Source: an uncultured Duncaniella sp. (GTDB lineage Bacteria; Bacteroidota; Bacteroidia; Bacteroidales; Muribaculaceae). From it: 64,000 bases of DNA. Positions 16,696-25,280 of this stretch are shown here, piece after piece; position 1 is the stretch's first letter, and each line of letters opens with the position of its first letter. The notes under the pieces are model-generated. The model had not been told where the DNA came from and searched no databases. It saw only the letters and a list, made by a program, of their open reading frames with translations. The stretch is taken from assembly GCA_910578515.1 (NCBI GenBank), contig CAJTQR010000003.1, positions 124,001 through 188,000 on the forward strand. The letters are read 5' to 3'. The position numbers were made by a program, and so were the translations under genes.

Positions 16696-19470
16696 ATGGA
16701 ATACAATCATAGAGAGATTGAAGCCCGCTGGCAGAAAGCGTGGCGTGAAAACAAGGTGTACAAGGCACAGATTGACGCCTCTCGCCCTAAGTTTTATGTG
16801 CTCGACATGTTCCCCTATCCTTCGGGAGCTGGACTTCACGTCGGTCACCCGTTAGGCTATATTGCCTCTGATATCTATTCACGTTACAAACGTCTGCAGG
16901 GTTTCAATGTGCTCCATCCTATGGGGTATGACGCATACGGTCTTCCCGCCGAGCAGTATGCCATCCAGACCGGACAACATCCGGAAAAGACTACCACCGA
17001 CAATATAGCGCGTTACCGCAGCCAGCTCGACAAGATTGGTTTCTGCTATGACTGGGACCGCGAGGTACGCACATGTGACCCCAAGTTCTACAAGTGGACT
17101 CAGTGGGCGTTCATGAAGATGGTGGAAAGCTACTACGACACCAAGGAGAATAAGGCGATGCCCATTGCAAACCTTGAGAAACATTTCGCTAACCACGGCA
17201 CAGAAGGTATACATGCCGCATGCTCTGAGGAGCTTTCATTTACCGCAGATGAGTGGAATGCTATGGATGAAAAGCAGAAGAGTGACACTCTGATGAACTA
17301 CCGCATAGCTTATCTGGGTAACACTATGGTAAACTGGTGTCCGGAACTCGGCACAGTGCTTGCCAACGATGAGGTGAGCGAGGGTTTGTCAATCCGTGGC
17401 GGTTATCCAGTGGAGCAGAAACTGATGTATCAGTGGTGTCTGCGTGTATCGGCCTATGCACAGCGTCTGCTCGACGGTCTTGATACTATCGACTGGACTG
17501 ATTCACTCAAGGAGACACAGCGCAACTGGATAGGTCGTTCAGAAGGTGCTGAGATGAAATTCCATATAGCCGGCAGTGACCTCGACCTTGAGATATTCAC
17601 CACTCGCGCCGATACCGTATTTGGCGTTACATTCATGGTGCTCGCCCCTGAAAGTGAATACGTGAAGCAGGTCACCACTCCCGAGCAGGCTGAGGCTGTG
17701 AAGGAATATCTCGACAGCATCAAGCACAAGACAGAGCGCGAACGCATGATTGACAAAAAAGTCAGCGGTGTGTTCTCTGGTAGCTATGCTGTCAATCCTC
17801 TTACAGGCAAGGAAATTCCTGTATGGATAAGTGATTATGTTCTTGCTGGTTACGGTACAGGTGCCATTATGGCTGTGCCAGCTCACGATAGTCGTGACTA
17901 TGCTTTTGCTAAGCATTTCAATCTCCCCATAATTCCCCTTATCGAGGGTTGCGACGTGTCGGAGCAGAGCTTCGATGCCAAGAGCGGAAAGATGATAAAC
18001 AGTGCCTCTGACGAGCTTAATCTCAACGGTATGGAGGTAAAGGAAGCCATCGCAGCCACCAAGAAATTTATCGAAGAGAAGGGTATAGGCAAGGTAAAGG
18101 TCAACTACCGTCTGCGCGACGCTATTTTCAGCCGTCAGCGTTACTGGGGTGAACCTTTCCCCGTGTATTACAAGAACGGCATACCTACCCTTATGGATGA
18201 GTCAAAACTTCCGCTACTTTTGCCGGAAGTTGACAAATATCTTCCCACCGAGACCGGTGAGCCCCCATTGGGTCGTGCCAAAAACTGGGTAACAGAGGAT
18301 GGCTATCCTATCGAACTCAACACCATGCCAGGTTTCGCCGGCTCATCAGCTTATTATCTCCGTTATATGGACCCGCACAATGAAAATGCCCTCGTGTCCA
18401 AGGAAGCTGACGAATATTGGCGCAATGTTGACCTCTACATCGGCGGTACAGAACATGCAACAGGTCACCTCATCTACTCTCGTTTCTGGAATAAGTTCCT
18501 CTACGACCTCGGCTATGTATGTGAGCCAGAGCCATTCAAAAAGCTTATCAACCAGGGTATGATTCAGGGTAGAAGTAACTTTGTATATCGTATCAAGGAC
18601 ACCAATACTTTTGTGTCTTTAGGTCTGAAGGGACAGTATGACACTACCCCTATCCATGTTGATGTGAATATAGTTTCAAACGACATTCTTGACCTCGATG
18701 CTTTCCGCGCATGGCGTCCTGACTATAAGGATGCTGAATTTATCCTTGAAGATGGCAAATATGTATGTGGATGGGCTGTTGAAAAGATGTCGAAATCTAT
18801 GTTCAATGTGGTTAATCCCGATGATATTGTTGAGCGTTATGGTGCCGACACTCTCCGTCTGTATGAAATGTTCCTCGGTCCGCTTGAACAGAGCAAACCT
18901 TGGGATACAAATGGTATCGACGGTGTAAACCGATTCCTCAAAAAGCTATGGGGACTTTTTTACAAGGGTGATGAATTACTTGTCGATGACACCAAACCAT
19001 CGCCTGAGGCTCTTAAAGCAATCCACAAACTCATCAAGAAGGTAACCGGCGACATTGAGACTTTCAGCTATAACACTTCTGTGGCAGCATTCATGATATG
19101 TGTCAACGAGCTAAACGGCTGCAAGTGTCATTCACGTGAAGTTCTTTCAGATTTGCTTGTCGTACTCGCTCCGTTTGCACCACACATTGCCGAAGAACTT
19201 TGGCATACAGCTCTCGGAAACACAACTACCATCAATGATGCGAAATGGCCTGTATGGAATGAGGAATACCTGAAGGAAAACAGCGTGAACTACGCCATTT
19301 CATTCAACGGTAAGGCTCGTTTTAATATTCAGGTGCCTGCTGATATGCCTAAGGAGGAAGTTGAGAAGCTTGCCCTTAACCATGAATCATCGGCCAAGTG
19401 GATTGACGGTAAGACTATCCGCAAAATCATAGTGGTTCCTAATAAGATTGTCAACATTGTGGTAGGGTAA
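16696..19470 (+). CDS. leuS: Leucyl-tRNA synthetase
   Basis: A 924-residue class I leucyl-tRNA synthetase, which charges tRNA-Leu. The HIGH motif appears as HVGHP after MFPYPSGAGL near residue 45, the KMSKS motif as EKMSKSMFN near residue 697, and the editing domain with the GTGAIMAVPAHDSRDYAFA pocket around residue 390. A roughly 50-residue stretch between MIQGRSNFVYR and KMSKS is longer than in E. coli and appears to be a Bacteroidetes-type insertion. It follows nadA, probably in the same transcript, and ends at a strong terminator before the right 413-bp repeat. Confidence 0.97.
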   Translation: MEYNHREIEARWQKAWRENKVYKAQIDASRPKFYVLDMFPYPSGAGLHVGHPLGYIASDIYSRYKRLQGFNVLHPMGYDAYGLPAEQYAIQTGQHPEKTTTDNIARYRSQLDKIGFCYDWDREVRTCDPKFYKWTQWAFMKMVESYYDTKENKAMPIANLEKHFANHGTEGIHAACSEELSFTADEWNAMDEKQKSDTLMNYRIAYLGNTMVNWCPELGTVLANDEVSEGLSIRGGYPVEQKLMYQWCLRVSAYAQRLLDGLDTIDWTDSLKETQRNWIGRSEGAEMKFHIAGSDLDLEIFTTRADTVFGVTFMVLAPESEYVKQVTTPEQAEAVKEYLDSIKHKTERERMIDKKVSGVFSGSYAVNPLTGKEIPVWISDYVLAGYGTGAIMAVPAHDSRDYAFAKHFNLPIIPLIEGCDVSEQSFDAKSGKMINSASDELNLNGMEVKEAIAATKKFIEEKGIGKVKVNYRLRDAIFSRQRYWGEPFPVYYKNGIPTLMDESKLPLLLPEVDKYLPTETGEPPLGRAKNWVTEDGYPIELNTMPGFAGSSAYYLRYMDPHNENALVSKEADEYWRNVDLYIGGTEHATGHLIYSRFWNKFLYDLGYVCEPEPFKKLINQGMIQGRSNFVYRIKDTNTFVSLGLKGQYDTTPIHVDVNIVSNDILDLDAFRAWRPDYKDAEFILEDGKYVCGWAVEKMSKSMFNVVNPDDIVERYGADTLRLYEMFLGPLEQSKPWDTNGIDGVNRFLKKLWGLFYKGDELLVDDTKPSPEALKAIHKLIKKVTGDIETFSYNTSVAAFMICVNELNGCKCHSREVLSDLLVVLAPFAPHIAEELWHTALGNTTTINDAKWPVWNEEYLKENSVNYAISFNGKARFNIQVPADMPKEEVEKLALNHESSAKWIDGKTIRKIIVVPNKIVNIVVG

Positions 19471-19497
19471 TCATCCTGCTATAATATAAAAATGTTC

Positions 19498-19540
19498 AGC
19501 GCAACCTGGATTATTGTTTCCAACGGTTGCGCTGATTTTT
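19498..19540 (+). terminator. Intrinsic terminator of nadA-leuS
   Basis: AGCGCAACC pairs with GGTTGCGCT (9 bp) around an 18-nt loop, followed by GATTTTTTG, 27 nt after the leuS stop. Confidence 0.85.
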
Positions 19541-19620
19541 TGTACTTACAGACAATAAAATCTCATGTACCGTATGCTGCTTGAGTTCCGTTTATAAACA
19601 CTTATATGTTTTTATATAAA

Positions 19621-20033
19621 GAGAAAATTTTTAAAAAAAAGCTATTCAAATAAAAATAATATAAGATGTTAAGAGTTTGAGTAACTTTTTAGTTAATTGC
19701 TTGCATTATTGGGTTATTGAACTTCAATTAACAATATTATCATATTTATTAACACTGTAAAATCTTTATAATATGATTGTTAGTATAGTTATTAACATCA
19801 TGTTAATAACATGTATAGTTAAGAACTTTTCATCAGATAAACAACCTCAAAATGTTTAAAACCATATTGAAAATGGATTTATAGTTAATCAATAAGTTAT
19901 TTGGTGGGCATAGTGTAAAGTTATATACGGGATTGAATATTAAATATGCAATAGTAATCTTTCAAAAACGATTGAATTGTTATTTACAGTTATCAACATT
20001 GTTATTGACATTGTTGATAACTCCGTTTTATTG
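19621..20033. repeat. 413-bp AT-rich inverted repeat, right copy; possible origin half
   Basis: Mirror copy of 15259-15671. It keeps the phased boxes TTATTTACA (19980), TTATCAACA (19990), TTATTGACA (20002) and TGTTGATAA (20012), the palindromic pair TTATTAACA (19789)/TGTTAATAA (19801), and another TTATTAACA at 19746. Other conserved islands are TGGTGGGCAT, the TTCAATAACCCAATAATGCA region, and the AACAACCT/AAAC stretch near 19840. The sampled GC-skew switch falls between leuS and this block. The whole 19471-20255 gap holds no gene. Confidence 0.8.
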
Positions 20034-20130
20034 ATGTTTATTCCAATTCTAAAGCTACTGAATTATCTTTGGATAGATTTCATATAAGATAAAAGTCATC
20101 AGGCTGTTTTGGATGTGATTTTACGATTTC

Positions 20131-20160
20131 ACCCCTGCCGGAATAAGCTCTGACAGGGGT
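20131..20160. terminator. Hairpin downstream of the pectinesterase gene
   Basis: ACCCCTG pairs with CAGGGGT (7 bp) around a 16-nt loop. It is AT-rich on the plus-strand 3' side. It lies 96 nt beyond the stop of the minus-strand pectinesterase gene, so its direction is uncertain. Confidence 0.4.
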
Positions 20161-20255
20161 GATTATTAATTTATTTATTTATAGGACCAAATGACAAGTC
20201 CTATTTTGCTACACTAAGAAAGAATACTTAAGAATCAGAAAAAACTTTTTTACCG

Positions 20256-21221
20256 TTACTTCACTTCCAGAGGATTCCAGTTATCGGTTCCGGAGAGGAC
20301 TGTAGAAATGGCGTAAGGAGTGGGGTCGGAAAGCTGACGTGAATATGAAACACGTGCCGAGGGATTTGCTCCTTCACCGGTACTTTTATATTCTGCATAG
20401 TTCACAGTCTGTTCATTGGACGCTTTACCCCAATTGTTCCAGCCTTCGGGTGATATGTGGCGACCGAGGTTGCAGTTAATATAGATAGCCTGTGCAAACG
20501 GACGCCATGGACGGGATAGAGCAACGCCATCAATGCCGGGCTCAGCTGTGAGTGTACAGTCGTGGAACACATATCCATATTTGCTATCTTCGGGAGTTGC
20601 AGGAGCTGTGACATATCCTTTACCCTTGCTATGAATGCGGCAGCGGTTGAACACTGCGGTAGCCTTACCGAAAATAAAGTCCACAGTGCCCTCTATATAG
20701 CAATCCTCGTAGTATTGACGCGTAGGATAGCCGTAGGTATACAAAGTATCCTGACAGCCGAGAAAACGGCATTTACGGAAGATTGCGCGGTCACCGCTCA
20801 CGAAACATGCCACTGCCTGTCCTACGGGGCCTGAGCTGTTTTCGAATGTAATATTCTCTGCTATAAAATCGGGTGCATAGATGTAGCATGAAGCGGAACC
20901 TGAGGTTGATTTATCTTCACCGAAGCGGTTGGGCTTTGATGCATAGTCATCGTAAGTGATTACTACACCATCCTCACCGACGAGAGTAAGATTTATTTTA
21001 CACTCAGGGATAATCAGTTTTTCCTTGTAATTTCCCTTCTTTATAAGGATAGTTGTGCGGTTAGCCTTACGGAAATCAGGGACTGCATTGATGGCATCCT
21101 GCACAGTGGTAAAATCGCCGGTGCCATCCTGAGCTACCACAAAGTCAAAGTGACGTTCATTGGCATGGGCTGAAACAAGGGTGATGAGGAGCAGAAGAAG
21201 CGATATGGATTTCTTTAGCAT
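20256..21221 (-). CDS. Pectinesterase, carbohydrate esterase family 8
   Basis: A 321-residue exported pectin methylesterase (CE8), which removes methyl esters from homogalacturonan. It has a signal peptide (MLKKSISLLLLLITLVSAHA) and the full motif set: VAQDGTGDFTTVQDAI, QAVACFVSGDRA, the catalytic-Asp loop GCQDTLYTYG, the second Asp in GTVDFIFGKA, and SRPWRPFA with the substrate-binding Arg/Trp. It folds as a right-handed beta-helix and acts in the periplasm. It is not in a SusCD-type locus here. The pectate-lyase-like protein at 5668 may act on related plant material, but it is 14 kb away. Confidence 0.92.
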   Translation of the reverse strand: MLKKSISLLLLLITLVSAHANERHFDFVVAQDGTGDFTTVQDAINAVPDFRKANRTTILIKKGNYKEKLIIPECKINLTLVGEDGVVITYDDYASKPNRFGEDKSTSGSASCYIYAPDFIAENITFENSSGPVGQAVACFVSGDRAIFRKCRFLGCQDTLYTYGYPTRQYYEDCYIEGTVDFIFGKATAVFNRCRIHSKGKGYVTAPATPEDSKYGYVFHDCTLTAEPGIDGVALSRPWRPFAQAIYINCNLGRHISPEGWNNWGKASNEQTVNYAEYKSTGEGANPSARVSYSRQLSDPTPYAISTVLSGTDNWNPLEVK

Positions 21222-21265
21222 GGTATAGATGTTAAGTGATTGTTATATAAAACTACGTTGTATTG

Positions 21266-21946
21266 TTATTTTTCATTCAGGAGGTCTGGGCGCAGCAGAC
21301 GGGTACGGGCAAGAGCTTGCTCATGCTTCCAGTCATCTATTTTGGCTTTGTGACCTGAAAGTAATATGTCGGGTACTTTCCATCCTTTATATTCGGCCGG
21401 GCGGGTGTATACCGGAGGTGCAAGAAGGTTATCTTGATATGAGTCACTCAGGGCACTCTGCTCATCGCCAATGGCACCGGGTATAAGACGTATTACGGCA
21501 TCAGCTATTACCACTGCGGGTATCTCGCCACCGGTAAGCACATAGTCACCGATTGATATTTCCTTGGTGATGAGGTGTTCGCGTATACGGTAATCCACTC
21601 CTTTGTAGTGACCGCAGAGGATTATCAGGTTATTGGCGAGTGAAAGTGAGTTTGCCATCGGCTGGTCAAACTGTTCACCGTCAGGCGAAGTAAAAATCAC
21701 CTCATCATATTCACGTTGCGACTTAAGGTCGGCTATGGCGCGGTCAACAGGTTCAATCTGCATCACCATCCCGGCCTCTCCACCGAAGGGATAATCGTCT
21801 ACTTTACGGTGCTTATTGGTGGTATATTCACGCAGATTGTGTACCACAATTTCACATAACCCCTTGTCCTGCGCACGTTTCAGTATGGAGCAGTTTAGAG
21901 GCGATTCAATCATTTCGGGAAGTACGGTCAGTATATCTATTCTCAT
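21266..21946 (-). CDS. trmD: tRNA (guanine-N1-)-methyltransferase TrmD
   Basis: A 226-residue SPOUT methyltransferase that makes m1G37 in tRNAs and so prevents frameshifting. The family start MRIDILTVLPEM, the KVDDYPFGGEAGMVM loop and the trefoil-knot SAM site (ILCGHYKGVDYRI, then GDYVLTGGEIPAVVIADA) are all present. The length is close to that of E. coli TrmD. It is not next to rpsP, rimM or rplS as it is in proteobacteria. It lies between the pectinesterase and rRNA methyltransferase genes on the same strand. Confidence 0.97.
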   Translation of the reverse strand: MRIDILTVLPEMIESPLNCSILKRAQDKGLCEIVVHNLREYTTNKHRKVDDYPFGGEAGMVMQIEPVDRAIADLKSQREYDEVIFTSPDGEQFDQPMANSLSLANNLIILCGHYKGVDYRIREHLITKEISIGDYVLTGGEIPAVVIADAVIRLIPGAIGDEQSALSDSYQDNLLAPPVYTRPAEYKGWKVPDILLSGHKAKIDDWKHEQALARTRLLRPDLLNEK

Positions 21947-22003
21947 TTTGTAATATTTTTTCTGTTAATCCTGCTGTAGGTGGGGGGATACTGTGGGGCA
22001 GTA

Positions 22004-23389
22004 TCAATTTCCAACGGTTTTTCTTATTCTCCAGCCTGCAGGGTAAAGATTATTGGAGCGGTTACCGAGGTTCTTTACAAAGCCGAGTGGATAGTTCTGG
22101 TAAGTTAGAAGTACAAATCCTTTCTCAACCTCATCGGGGAGAGTCATTGCATCGCCATGCAGGTAATGTAACGCATCATCAAGTGAGAGTTCGCAGCGGG
22201 GGAATGCTTCGGATGCGAGACTCTGTGACATGGCGAGTGACTGTGAGGGTATCACATCTTTCCCCTTGATATTTCCGAGCAAAATCCCCTCGTGAATGAC
22301 ATCCACCCGCTCCTTCACAGCCTTAAGCAGCTGAATGTGTTCCGCAGGGAAAGCAGTTATGCGGTCGGCATCAGTGTAAATCTCCATGGAAGTGCTGTCG
22401 GTGAGCCAACGTGATACCTGCGGAGGCACCGGGATTTTGGACTTCTTCCTGTCACCTTTGGAAGGCTTTGATTTCAGACGCGGAGCTGAGGAAACTCCAT
22501 CTTTCTTTATTACCGAGGCAAATAACCCCTCGCCTCTCACTCTGCCGGGTATAAAGCGATAGCAATAATGGGGGGTGTCAATTCCGGGAGTTATTCCCCA
22601 TTCAGGCTCTACTGGAATCTCCACACTTTCACCTCCGAGTTCGTTTATGATTCTATCAACCATATCCTCGTTCTCGTTACGGTTGAATGTGCAGGTGCTG
22701 TAGATGAGATATCCGCCGGGACGCAGTGCATCCCATAGGTTGCATACAATCTCCCATTGTCTGTCGGCACATTCATGTATGAGAGCTTCCGACCATTGCG
22801 CCACTGCATCTGGGTCCTTTCTCATCATCCCCTCACCTGAGCATGGTACATCGGCAATCACTATTTCGAAGCATTCACGCAACTTACCGAGTTTGGCTGT
22901 GTCTCCTCGAGTCACTATAATACCCGGAAAACCCCATTTAATTGCGTTCTCCCGCAATGTCGCGGCTCTGGCAGGGATATATTCATTTGCCACTACAACA
23001 GAGCCTCCAGGGAGCACATCAATCGCAGCAGTGGTTTTCCCTCCCGGTGCGGCGCAGGCATCAAGGAGTGACACCGGTGAATTTCCTTTTGTGAGTTGGC
23101 TCACCAGGTACTGATGGAACATTGATGACGCCTCCTGTACGTAGTATCTTCCCTGATGAAATGCTGGGTCGAGGGTGAAGGCGGGACGTTCGGAAAGATA
23201 GAGACCGTTGCTGCACCAGGGCACACACCCGTCGGCTTTCGGAAACTCCGGCGCTTCCGCTATCATATCGGATTTTGCCTTGTTGATACGCACCGATACC
23301 TCGGGCTGACCTTCACGTATGTTGTCGGCAAGGTCACCGAGTCCTGATGCCTTTAGCATTTCAGCAAATTTTTCAGGTATCTCTATCAT
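22004..23389 (-). CDS. RsmF-like rRNA cytosine-C5 methyltransferase
   Basis: A 461-residue m5C RNA methyltransferase of the NOL1/NOP2/Sun family. Motif I is LDACAAPGGKTTAAI (SAM site, about residues 107-121). Motif IV, DVPCSGEGMMRKDP, carries one catalytic Cys, and motif VI, YSTCTFNRNENEDMV, the nucleophilic Cys. The long C-terminal part (about 160 residues) resembles the RsmF extension with a PUA-like end. The likely target is a cytosine of 16S rRNA. It lies 57 bp upstream of trmD on the same strand, so the two may form an RNA-modification operon. Confidence 0.87.
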   Translation of the reverse strand: MIEIPEKFAEMLKASGLGDLADNIREGQPEVSVRINKAKSDMIAEAPEFPKADGCVPWCSNGLYLSERPAFTLDPAFHQGRYYVQEASSMFHQYLVSQLTKGNSPVSLLDACAAPGGKTTAAIDVLPGGSVVVANEYIPARAATLRENAIKWGFPGIIVTRGDTAKLGKLRECFEIVIADVPCSGEGMMRKDPDAVAQWSEALIHECADRQWEIVCNLWDALRPGGYLIYSTCTFNRNENEDMVDRIINELGGESVEIPVEPEWGITPGIDTPHYCYRFIPGRVRGEGLFASVIKKDGVSSAPRLKSKPSKGDRKKSKIPVPPQVSRWLTDSTSMEIYTDADRITAFPAEHIQLLKAVKERVDVIHEGILLGNIKGKDVIPSQSLAMSQSLASEAFPRCELSLDDALHYLHGDAMTLPDEVEKGFVLLTYQNYPLGFVKNLGNRSNNLYPAGWRIRKTVGN

Positions 23390-23524
23390 TGTCTCCCTAT
23401 ATAATTTTGTTGGTTTATGAAACCTAAGAACCTATTTGTTTGATTCTAACAGTTTCTAAACCGCTTCATTCTACTGCAAAATTACAAAAAAATGGGCATT
23501 GAACTAAATTACTGATGAGTATTG

Positions 23525-23554
23525 TTTGAAACTAATTTTTTATTTGTATCTTTG
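23525..23554 (+). promoter_or_regulatory. Promoter of the GLPGLI gene
   Basis: TTTG at 23525-23528 and TATCTTTG at 23547-23554, with 18 nt between them and 24 nt from the latter to the ATG. Confidence 0.65.
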
Positions 23555-23578
23555 CTTCCATAAATAAAAAATTAGTTT

Positions 23579-24445
23579 ATGGGTAGGATAATAATGATTA
23601 TTGCCATCTTTGCGTCTGTTTTCACTAGTGCATGGGGTGTACGCATAGAAGTGAAGGAACCGGCGCTGTTTGAAGTGCTTTACACAAAACATGTGGTACA
23701 TGATACCATTTATGGAGAATCTCCTGCCACGGATGCCCAGATGGCTCTGCGCGTGGGCAAAACTTCCTCAATGTTCTATCCTGTAAAATGTTTATGGAAA
23801 GATTCGCTGATGCATTACAATGTAGCTCTGTTTTTTGAGATTGACAGGAAGAACTGGGAAGAAGGTGAACGCAAAACCGGTGTATGGAATCCTCTCGGTG
23901 GGCGTGAATGGGAATATATATTTAAGAATATGCCCGAAGGGAAATGGACGGTTAAGAATAGATTTGACCTTGATGACCGTGTGTATGAGGAGGATATAGA
24001 GGTGCCGCAATGGGAAATAGAGGATTCTGTCAAAGTAATCCTCGGTTATGAGTGCCAGAAAGCTGTGACAGATTTCCGTGGTCGTAAATGGATGGCATGG
24101 TTTGCACCGGATATACCTGTTTCCGATGGTCCATGGAAACTTTCAGGACTCCCCGGTCTGATACTTGAGGCTTACGATATAAAATATCATTATATTTTCA
24201 CTGCCACCGGTATGCTGAAAGAGAATCCTGATGTGAAAGTAGGTATTTTTATATTTAGTGATTGTATTAAGATGACACGTGATTCATATCTGAAGGCTCG
24301 TTATAGAGCGCAGCCGCGTCCGGGAAAGCAGTCGTTGGGCGATATGCTCCGGGCTGCCCATGGAATTGAATCTAAAACGAAAGACACCAGAAAGAAAATC
24401 GTATATCCTTATTATGACTACGAGGAAACCAATTATCCACATTAA
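23579..24445 (+). CDS. GLPGLI family exported protein
   Basis: A 288-residue exported protein with an N-terminal signal (MGRIIMIIAIFASVFTSAWG). The defining motif of the family, SGLPGLILEAYD, lies near residue 200, preceded by VILGYECQKAVTDFRGRKWMAWFAPDIP. This is the usual layout of GLPGLI proteins, which are Bacteroidetes envelope proteins of unknown role often present as paralogues or near TonB receptors. It is a lone plus-strand gene within a minus-strand run. The following 24446-24476 gap shows nothing further. Confidence 0.88.
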   Translation: MGRIIMIIAIFASVFTSAWGVRIEVKEPALFEVLYTKHVVHDTIYGESPATDAQMALRVGKTSSMFYPVKCLWKDSLMHYNVALFFEIDRKNWEEGERKTGVWNPLGGREWEYIFKNMPEGKWTVKNRFDLDDRVYEEDIEVPQWEIEDSVKVILGYECQKAVTDFRGRKWMAWFAPDIPVSDGPWKLSGLPGLILEAYDIKYHYIFTATGMLKENPDVKVGIFIFSDCIKMTRDSYLKARYRAQPRPGKQSLGDMLRAAHGIESKTKDTRKKIVYPYYDYEETNYPH

Positions 24446-24476
24446 GTACCGTATGAGGTGGAATGATATCGGCGGA

Positions 24477-24932
24477 TTATTGATTTTTTCTTAGTGTACG
24501 GTTCTCGTAAGTCTCAAATGCTTTGACCCATTCCGGCAGGATGGGAGCTGAGGTATTTGTCTCCATGTCGAATCCCGACATGATGGTGCGGCAGTCACAC
24601 TTCACTTGTCCGGTGGATGGTGAAAACACCCGTTGCTCTATGGTGAGACTTTTTTCGCCTATGGCGACTACGGCAGTCTCCACCTCGATTTCCTCATTAA
24701 AAAAAGTCGGAGCACAGAAATTGCAGTTAATGTTGACAATCACTACCCCTATTCTGTCCCATTTGAGATTCTCACCAAGCACTGCCTCAAAATAGCGTGT
24801 TTTGGCGAGGTCCATGAATGTGAGGTAGATGCTGTTGTTGAGATGACCGAGCATGTCGATATCGTTGAAACGCATCTGCAGCGGCATGCGGTGACGGAAG
24901 GATTTGATATGCGGTGCGCAGTAATTACCCAT
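24477..24932 (-). CDS. Acyl-CoA thioesterase, 4HBT hotdog fold
   Basis: A 151-residue hotdog-fold thioesterase of the YbgC/4HBT type. The active-site Asp region MRFNDIDMLGHLNNSIYLTF near residue 20 is the family signature (D-x-x-GH-xN). The rest gives the single helix and five strands expected (EIEVETAVVAIGEKSLTIEQ). It probably hydrolyses short- or medium-chain acyl-CoA or acyl-ACP in the cytoplasm. I prefer the ATG at 24932 to the one 15 nt upstream because family members start close to the RF-D motif. It ends the recF-dciA-thioesterase run on the minus strand. Confidence 0.85.
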   Translation of the reverse strand: MGNYCAPHIKSFRHRMPLQMRFNDIDMLGHLNNSIYLTFMDLAKTRYFEAVLGENLKWDRIGVVIVNINCNFCAPTFFNEEIEVETAVVAIGEKSLTIEQRVFSPSTGQVKCDCRTIMSGFDMETNTSAPILPEWVKAFETYENRTLRKNQ

Positions 24933-24984
24933 TTGTTTTGTTATCAATATTTTAAGCGAGGCACTACTATGCCATGCCTATAGG

Positions 24985-25275
24985 TTAATGAAATTGTATC
25001 TCTTTCACAACGTCAGCGCCCACGGCGCGGTTTATGGCGTTGATTAACTTTTCACGATTGAAGGAGAGTTCATTTTTCAGCGGAGCGGAGGTCATGTAGA
25101 CATGCATCACCCCCTTGTCCACATACCGGCGCGAAGTATAGCGGTTAATGGCTGGACCGACCACATCAATCCACGATGCGGCGGCGCGTTGCTCGTTGAG
25201 TGTGTCTGTGAGCCCTGTGCGTGCCATAGCTTCATCGATTATGCTGGCTATCTGTTTGGGGTCGCTACGTTTCAT
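24985..25275 (-). CDS. dciA: DciA-like replicative helicase loader (DUF721)
   Basis: A 96-residue DUF721 protein. DUF721 is the DciA family, which loads the replicative helicase DnaB in bacteria without DnaC or DnaI. The typical segment is W-x-D-V-VGPAINRYTSRRYVDKGVM then LKNELSFNREKLINAINRAVG. The ATG at 25275 (MKRSDPKQIASII) is favoured because it starts just after the recF stop and matches the family's N-terminus; an upstream Met would overlap recF. Translational coupling with recF is likely. Its place next to recF and about 5 kb from the putative origin is noteworthy. Confidence 0.85.
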   Translation of the reverse strand: MKRSDPKQIASIIDEAMARTGLTDTLNEQRAAASWIDVVGPAINRYTSRRYVDKGVMHVYMTSAPLKNELSFNREKLINAINRAVGADVVKEIQFH

Positions 25276-25280
25276 ATTCG

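Noticed and set aside
15259..20033. Replication terminus or composite transposon as the explanation of the 413-bp inverted repeats
   Set aside because: The sampled GC-skew switch is negative to positive, opposite to a terminus. No transposase is present and the enclosed genes are core metabolism and translation.
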